Shown piece after piece: positions 58,440 to 64,000 of a DNA stretch of 64,000 nt. The stretch's first letter is position 1; the number at the start of each line of letters is the position of its first letter. This DNA is from Streptomyces bathyalis. GTDB lineage: Bacteria; Actinomycetota; Actinomycetes; Streptomycetales; Streptomycetaceae. The stretch covers positions 1,922,001-1,986,000 of the forward strand of contig NZ_CP048882.1 of the NCBI RefSeq assembly GCF_015910445.1, read 5' to 3'. The notes beneath the pieces are model-generated. The model worked only from the letters and a program-made list of their open reading frames with translations, had not been told where the DNA came from and did no database searches. Position numbers and translations under genes: made by a program.

Positions 58440-61283
58440 TCAGCGGCGGGCGGGGAACTCCACGACCTGCTGATAGGTGGGCCGGTTCTGCCAGGCGATC
58501 CGCGGTACGGTGATGCCGCCCATGGCCCGGTGCACGATCGAGTCGGCGCACACCTGATCGCCGGGCTCGCACTCGTCGTCCCCCGGGTACGTCTTCTCGG
58601 CGGGGGTCGCGGCCGCCTCGGACAGCGTCGTCAGGAGCATCGTCCGGCACTTCTCCAGCGAACCGCCCCCGCAGTACGGCCTGTCGAGGGGTGAGCCGAC
58701 GTCCTCGCCCTGCACGCTCCGCAGGTCCTTCTGGACGAAGGACCACCAGCCCGTCTGGAGCGACGAGCCCTTGTGCGGCTGGCTCGCGCCCACTCCGCCG
58801 CCGGAGTCGCCGCCGCCGTTCTGGCCGCCGGAGGGTGACTCGTTGATCGGCGCGAGCGACGTGAGCGACTTGTACAGCTCGTCACCGAGTGCGGGCTTGA
58901 ACTGGCCCTCCACCAGCAGCGGCCACCAGGCGTCCAGCACCCTTGCGGCTTCGGCGTGTTCGTACTTGCCGTCGTCCTTCGCGGCCTCGCGGCGCTGCGA
59001 CCCCGACTCCTTCCAGTCGCGCAACTGCTTCACCGTGTCGGCGAGTTCGGGGTCGGTGACCTCGGACGAGCCGATGACGTCGAGGAGTTCGGGCAGCACC
59101 TTCTCCGCGCGCAGGTCGACGGCCGCGGCCTCCTCCATCGCCTGGACGAGCTTCGCACGCGTCACGGAGCCGTCCTTCACGAGCGCCGCGACCCGGCTGT
59201 CGAGCAGATCGCCCCTGTGCACGGGGCCGTTGGCCCAGCCGGCGGAGTAGCCCCTGGCCTGCTTGTTGTTCCAGTTGACGAAGTAGCCCTGGTCGACGGA
59301 CTGCGGATGCTCGGCGGGCGGCGTGACGGCGGAGGTGTTGGCCTCCGCGTCCCAGTCCTTCCACTCGTACGACTTGTCCGCCCGTATCGGCTGGTCCGGG
59401 TCGGTGTTCTTCGAACGGACGGGGTTGTCACCGGAGTTGTAGTACGCGGTGTGGTGAGTGTCCGCGTAGAACCAGTTGAAGGTGTAGCCGATGTCCTGCG
59501 CGGCCCGCTGGAAGCTGCGCGCCGAGGTGATGGCGGACGGGTCGTTGAACTTCTGGAAGCCGATCACGGAGTCGGCGTCGTGGTGGTAGGTCGAGCGCAG
59601 CGCGGTGAAGGCGACGGGCTTGCCGTCCACCTTGCCCGTGTGGCTGACCAGACCGTAGGCCGAGCGCAGACTCACCACGTCGTACGAGCCGGCCTTCGTG
59701 CCGTCCGCGAGCGTGGGCTTCCATTCGTTGTGCTTCGAGAGTTTCTCGAAGGGCGTGCACTTCCCGCGCAGCATGTAGCTCTGCGACTCGGTGGTGGGCT
59801 CGGCTCCCGACTCCTCGCACAGGTCGACGGCGAAGGTGTCGGTGATGTCCTGGCTCGCGGAGGTGGCGCTCCACGAGTAGTCCAGACCGCGGCCGAGTTC
59901 CACGTAGAAGCTGAGCCCCGGGAAGGAGGCGCCGCGTGACCGCAGCCCCGGCCCGTCGAGTTCCTGCACCATCATGATCTGCGGCGAGTAGTAGCCGGTC
60001 TGCGGCCCGAACACGGCGACGGGATTACCGGACGCCGTGTGCTTGCCCGAGACCAGCAGGGCATTGGACATGCCCTTCTTCGAGGTGATCAGGTCGCCGG
60101 GCAGCACGCCCTTCGACTTCACCCCGTCGCCCTTGCCCGGCTTCTTCTTCGCGGCGGAGCCGGTGCCCTCCTCGTTCTGCGAGTGGTCGAAGGCCGTGAC
60201 GGAGCCGCTCTCCGGGGTGGCCACGCCTCGCGGGTTCCGCGGCGACTGCGCGTACGGAAACTCCTTGCCGTGCGCGGTCGTTGTGGCCCCGGTGTCGTTC
60301 TGCGCCCGCCAGGCCGTGTACGCCTTCTCGCCGCCGGCCTTTCCGTACTGCTTCTCGAAGGCCAGCTTGGCCAGCGCGTTGCCGACCTCGCCGCCGCCTC
60401 CGTTGCCGAAGATGGCGCCGATCACGGATGCGATGGCGACGACGTCCGTGGCCGTGAAGTCCTTGATCTTCGAGCCGTGGCCGGTGAGGACGTACTCGCC
60501 GGGGTAGTTCAGCGCACCGACCGTGTCGTCGATGAAGGCGTTGATCCCGCTGACGTAGTCCTGGATGTCCTGATAGGCCTGCGCGCCCCGCTCGCCGGAG
60601 CCGCGAATGCGCTCGACCTGCCGCTGAAGATCGTCCTCCGTGTACGGGGCGGTGGCCCAGAGGCTCTGCTCGAGCTGCCGGTTGCCCTCCGCACCGCCCG
60701 CGAAGGACGACAACTCGCCGCGCCCGACGTGCCGCAGGACATCGATCAGCCACAACCGGTCCTGCCCGGCGGCGTATCCGGCGCCGAACTCCGTCCCGGA
60801 ACGGGTCGTGCCCTTGATGTGCGGCGTCCCGGTGGCCTTGTCACGCGTGATGGTGACGTCGGCACGGGGCTTCTTCACGCTCTCGACCTGGTCCTCGGGC
60901 ACGCCGAAGGAGGCGTCGTTGAAGTAGTCGGAGAGCTTCTCGTCGCTCAGGCCCGAGTACTCGTGCAACAGCTTGTCGTACGGGGCGAGTTGGTCCGCGG
61001 AGTGCTTGGGCCGGGTGCCGACGGCCTTGTGCAGGAGGATCTCCACGAGGCTGGCGTGGCCGTTCTGCCCGGCGGGGAGGATGTCGCGGCACTGGCTTCC
61101 GCACGGGTCCTCCGCCGCGCTGACCGCGGCTCCGTCCCCGGCTCGGGCACCGGCCGCGAACGCCGGCGAGCTGCCCATGAGCGGGGCGAGGAGTGCGGCA
61201 GCGGCGACAGCGGCGAGCACGCCGCGCAGCCTCGTGAGCCGGCTTCTTCTGGAACCTCCGGACGACGCACGGGAGTTGATCAC
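58440..61283 (-). CDS. Secreted penicillin acylase-family hydrolase
   Basis: 947 aa precursor. Signal peptide with a hydrophobic core (LAAVAAAALLAPLMGSSPA) and an AFA-A cleavage site near 45. Ntn-hydrolase fold: self-processing nucleophile Ser406 in SKKGMSNALLVSGKHTASG (beta-subunit start). Further family segments: GTPHIKGTTRSGTEFGAGYA in the alpha chain, YSPQIMMVQELDG, and WFYADTHHTAYYNSGDNPVR. Homologues cleave acyl groups from beta-lactams, acyl-homoserine lactones or lipopeptides; the substrate here is unknown. GTG start at 61283. The following secreted propeller gene on the same strand suggests a shared extracellular role, though a strong terminator separates them. Confidence 0.9.
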   Translation of the reverse strand: MINSRASSGGSRRSRLTRLRGVLAAVAAAALLAPLMGSSPAFAAGARAGDGAAVSAAEDPCGSQCRDILPAGQNGHASLVEILLHKAVGTRPKHSADQLAPYDKLLHEYSGLSDEKLSDYFNDASFGVPEDQVESVKKPRADVTITRDKATGTPHIKGTTRSGTEFGAGYAAGQDRLWLIDVLRHVGRGELSSFAGGAEGNRQLEQSLWATAPYTEDDLQRQVERIRGSGERGAQAYQDIQDYVSGINAFIDDTVGALNYPGEYVLTGHGSKIKDFTATDVVAIASVIGAIFGNGGGGEVGNALAKLAFEKQYGKAGGEKAYTAWRAQNDTGATTTAHGKEFPYAQSPRNPRGVATPESGSVTAFDHSQNEEGTGSAAKKKPGKGDGVKSKGVLPGDLITSKKGMSNALLVSGKHTASGNPVAVFGPQTGYYSPQIMMVQELDGPGLRSRGASFPGLSFYVELGRGLDYSWSATSASQDITDTFAVDLCEESGAEPTTESQSYMLRGKCTPFEKLSKHNEWKPTLADGTKAGSYDVVSLRSAYGLVSHTGKVDGKPVAFTALRSTYHHDADSVIGFQKFNDPSAITSARSFQRAAQDIGYTFNWFYADTHHTAYYNSGDNPVRSKNTDPDQPIRADKSYEWKDWDAEANTSAVTPPAEHPQSVDQGYFVNWNNKQARGYSAGWANGPVHRGDLLDSRVAALVKDGSVTRAKLVQAMEEAAAVDLRAEKVLPELLDVIGSSEVTDPELADTVKQLRDWKESGSQRREAAKDDGKYEHAEAARVLDAWWPLLVEGQFKPALGDELYKSLTSLAPINESPSGGQNGGGDSGGGVGASQPHKGSSLQTGWWSFVQKDLRSVQGEDVGSPLDRPYCGGGSLEKCRTMLLTTLSEAAATPAEKTYPGDDECEPGDQVCADSIVHRAMGGITVPRIAWQNRPTYQQVVEFPARR

Positions 61284-61439
61284 CGGGATCTCCTGTGGGG
61301 GGTGAGACGCGGCAGCGTGCGACGAACGTTAACCCTCGGTACTACTCCTGGGTAGAGGCCGGTCGGCGGTATTTCGGCCGGGTCCGGGGATCGTCTCGTT
61401 CTCTCCGCCGGCGGCCCCACCCGCCCCGTAGGGTCCGTA

Positions 61440-61488
61440 CCGCTCCCGGCGTCCTGCGCGCGGGCGCGCGGGGATGCGCCGGGAGCGG
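61440..61488 (-). terminator. Terminator of the secreted propeller gene
   Basis: Perfect 12-bp arms ccgctcccggcg / cgccgggagcgg with a 25-nt loop, 16 bp after the propeller gene stop. Confidence 0.85.
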
Positions 61489-61503
61489 TCGGCTGGAGCG
61501 GGT

Positions 61504-62706
61504 CTAGCCGGCGTCGTAGCTCAGCACCGCGCCACGGCGGAAGTTGGCGTCGCCGTACGCGCCGAGCTCGATGACGCCAGCGCTCCACACCTGCCGCGTG
61601 CCGGGTACGAGGACCGTCTCCGAGGGCCAGAAGCGCTGCTTCTTGTCGACCTCTTCGACCTTGCCCGACCTGCCGGGCACCGGCTTGTGCTTGGCGATCT
61701 CATGGAGTTCGCCGTCCGCGGTCATCTGCCAGTAGCGGCCGAGCACCAGCCCGCCGGCACCGTCGGAGGCCGCCTCCATGGACGCCTTCTCCGCGGCCTT
61801 CGCCGGGGCTTCCTTCCACTTGCCGCCGTCCCAGCGCAGCAGGATGTTCTCCTCCTCGGGCTCGGGGCCGCCCTCGCCGTGGTTGAAGGTGTGGTTGCCC
61901 ACCGCCCAGACCTCGTCCCCGGAGACGGCGACGACCGACTCCAGACCCGCGGTCTCCTCGGGCGGCGCCGGGTCGGGGAAGTGGTATTCGGGTGTCTTCG
62001 TGGTCTTCCACTCCGTGCCGTCCCAGTGCATGGCCGCGGGCTGGCTCATCGGCCCGCCGCCGTCCTCGGAGGTGTCGCGGAATCCGACGGCCCACACGTC
62101 GTCCGGTCCGGTGCCGCCCACCGCGGCGGCGTTGGCGGGGAGTTGGGACTCGGTCCACTTCTCACCGTTCCAGTGGTGTGCGGCCCTCTCGCCGCCGAGC
62201 ACCCACACGTCGTCGGCGGCGAGGACCGCCGCCGACCGCTTGCCCCACGAATTTCCGGAGGGCGGGGCGTCCACCGACTGCCACTGCTCGCCGTCCCAGC
62301 GGAACGCGAGCGGCTTGCCGTCACCGCCGCTCTCCTGGCCGAACAGCCAGACGTTCCCGGGGGCGGACCCCTCGACCTGTGTGAGCGAGGCCTTTTCCGC
62401 ACCCGAGGGGAGTCCGGCCTGCTTCCACTTGTCCCCCGCGCGGTGCAGCAGGACCTGTTCCGGGTCCCCGCCGCCGTCGTCCTTCTGCGAGGTTCCGATG
62501 GCCCAGCCCTCGTCGGCCGACACCGCGGCGACGTCCGTCAGTTCGGCGCTCAGGGACTTGCTGTAGTACGAGACGTCCATGGACGCGGCTGACGCCGACG
62601 CCCGCTGCTGCGGGGCGACTTCACCACCCATCGCGGTCTGGTACCCGACTCCCACCAGGGCGGCCACGGCGAGCGCGGCCGCACCCTTGAGATGCAACGG
62701 CTTCAT
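61504..62706 (-). CDS. Secreted beta-propeller-like protein, function unknown
   Basis: 400 aa. Signal peptide MKPLHLKGAAALAVAALVGV followed by a probable cleavage near TAMGGEVAPQ. The remainder is a series of about 45-residue repeats ending in W-x-x-G or D-V-W-x-x-G motifs: ADEGWAIGTS, GNVWLFGQE, DDVWVLGGE, DDVWAVGFR, DEVWAVGNH and RQVWSAGVI, each preceded by H/R-W-(D/N)-G strands such as FRWDGEQWQ, HHWNGEKWT, MHWDGTEWK and LRWDGGKWK. This is typical of a seven-bladed-like propeller of unknown ligand. Precedes the penicillin acylase gene on the same strand (about 220 bp, terminator between). No enzyme residues recognised. Confidence 0.8.
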   Translation of the reverse strand: MKPLHLKGAAALAVAALVGVGYQTAMGGEVAPQQRASASAASMDVSYYSKSLSAELTDVAAVSADEGWAIGTSQKDDGGGDPEQVLLHRAGDKWKQAGLPSGAEKASLTQVEGSAPGNVWLFGQESGGDGKPLAFRWDGEQWQSVDAPPSGNSWGKRSAAVLAADDVWVLGGERAAHHWNGEKWTESQLPANAAAVGGTGPDDVWAVGFRDTSEDGGGPMSQPAAMHWDGTEWKTTKTPEYHFPDPAPPEETAGLESVVAVSGDEVWAVGNHTFNHGEGGPEPEEENILLRWDGGKWKEAPAKAAEKASMEAASDGAGGLVLGRYWQMTADGELHEIAKHKPVPGRSGKVEEVDKKQRFWPSETVLVPGTRQVWSAGVIELGAYGDANFRRGAVLSYDAG

Positions 62707-62877
62707 GCTTCCCCTCTGGAATTGCGGTCTTCGCGCGCGGCCCCGTTTCCCCGAGTGGTCCCGTACTTCACGTCGCGCACGCGCCCCCGTGCGGTCTACT
62801 GACCGGACGACACCTCAGGCGGTGGCGGTTGCAGGGGCGTCGGACCGCATGACGATTGCCATGCAGGGCTACGGGGG

Positions 62878-64000
<1,123 letters not shown>

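Overview
The window is high-GC actinobacterial DNA. Gene content, GTG starts, 4-nt stop/start overlaps, Streptomyces-type attenuation leader and gene order point to Streptomyces or a very close relative. From memory, the backbone (leuB, proline catabolism, serA, ilvCNB, cdgE, gatBAC, rmdB, ligA, mnmA) matches the SCO5488-SCO5522 region of S. coelicolor; this was not checked by a search.

Layout. 1-3.1 kb: leuB, a 43-aa orphan, a HAD hydrolase and a nitroreductase. 3.2-7.3 kb: proline utilisation (P5C dehydrogenase and proline dehydrogenase) with a divergent PucR-type regulator. 7.5-11.8 kb: accessory-looking stretch with a cobalamin riboswitch driving a lone [2Fe-2S] thioredoxin-like ferredoxin, a phosphotransferase, a methyltransferase, a GNAT acetyltransferase and a DinB protein. 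11.9-22.9 kb: serine and branched-chain amino acid synthesis (serA, ilvC, ilvN, ilvB with a leader peptide and attenuator), interrupted by a GH3 beta-glucosidase, two DJ-1/PfpI genes and a histidine phosphatase. 22.9-30.7 kb: a membrane GGDEF/degenerate-EAL protein, a hydroxyacid dehydrogenase, an aldo/keto reductase, a lipoprotein sugar dehydrogenase and two tandem DUF6191 micro-proteins. 30.7-37.4 kb: a very large LuxR-type ATPase regulator, a 55-aa protein, a membrane protein and an MMPL exporter. 37.8-41.4 kb: gatC-gatA-small membrane protein-gatB. 42-48.5 kb: rmdB (GGDEF-EAL), ligA, a short MetE-like protein and an SDR. 48.6-56.2 kb: a DrrAB-type ABC exporter, a LOG protein, a double-RCK membrane protein, a fused glycine-to-betaine methyltransferase and a stand-alone MreB-like actin. 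56.4-64 kb: mnmA, a secreted amidase, a penicillin-acylase family enzyme, a secreted propeller protein and a PLP enzyme that runs off the window.

How the genes work together. leuB, serA and ilvBNC supply Leu/Ile/Val and Ser. ilvBNC is controlled by a leader peptide (ILVL codons), a terminator and an apparently leaderless promoter whose -35 box overlaps the stop codon of the upstream GGDEF gene. The Put genes degrade proline under a PucR activator. The fused glycine/sarcosine/dimethylglycine methyltransferase predicts de novo glycine betaine synthesis and hence osmotic tolerance. Two c-di-GMP proteins 18 kb apart contrast: one has a decayed EAL domain, the other keeps both active-site sets.

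Non-coding highlights. These are the cobalamin riboswitch, the ilv attenuator, many long perfect terminator stems, a family of G-rich hairpin elements that has also entered coding frames (HAD, DinB), 19-bp tandem repeats between two DJ-1 genes, and a MITE-like inverted repeat. No tRNA, rRNA, CRISPR array or intact insertion sequence was seen.
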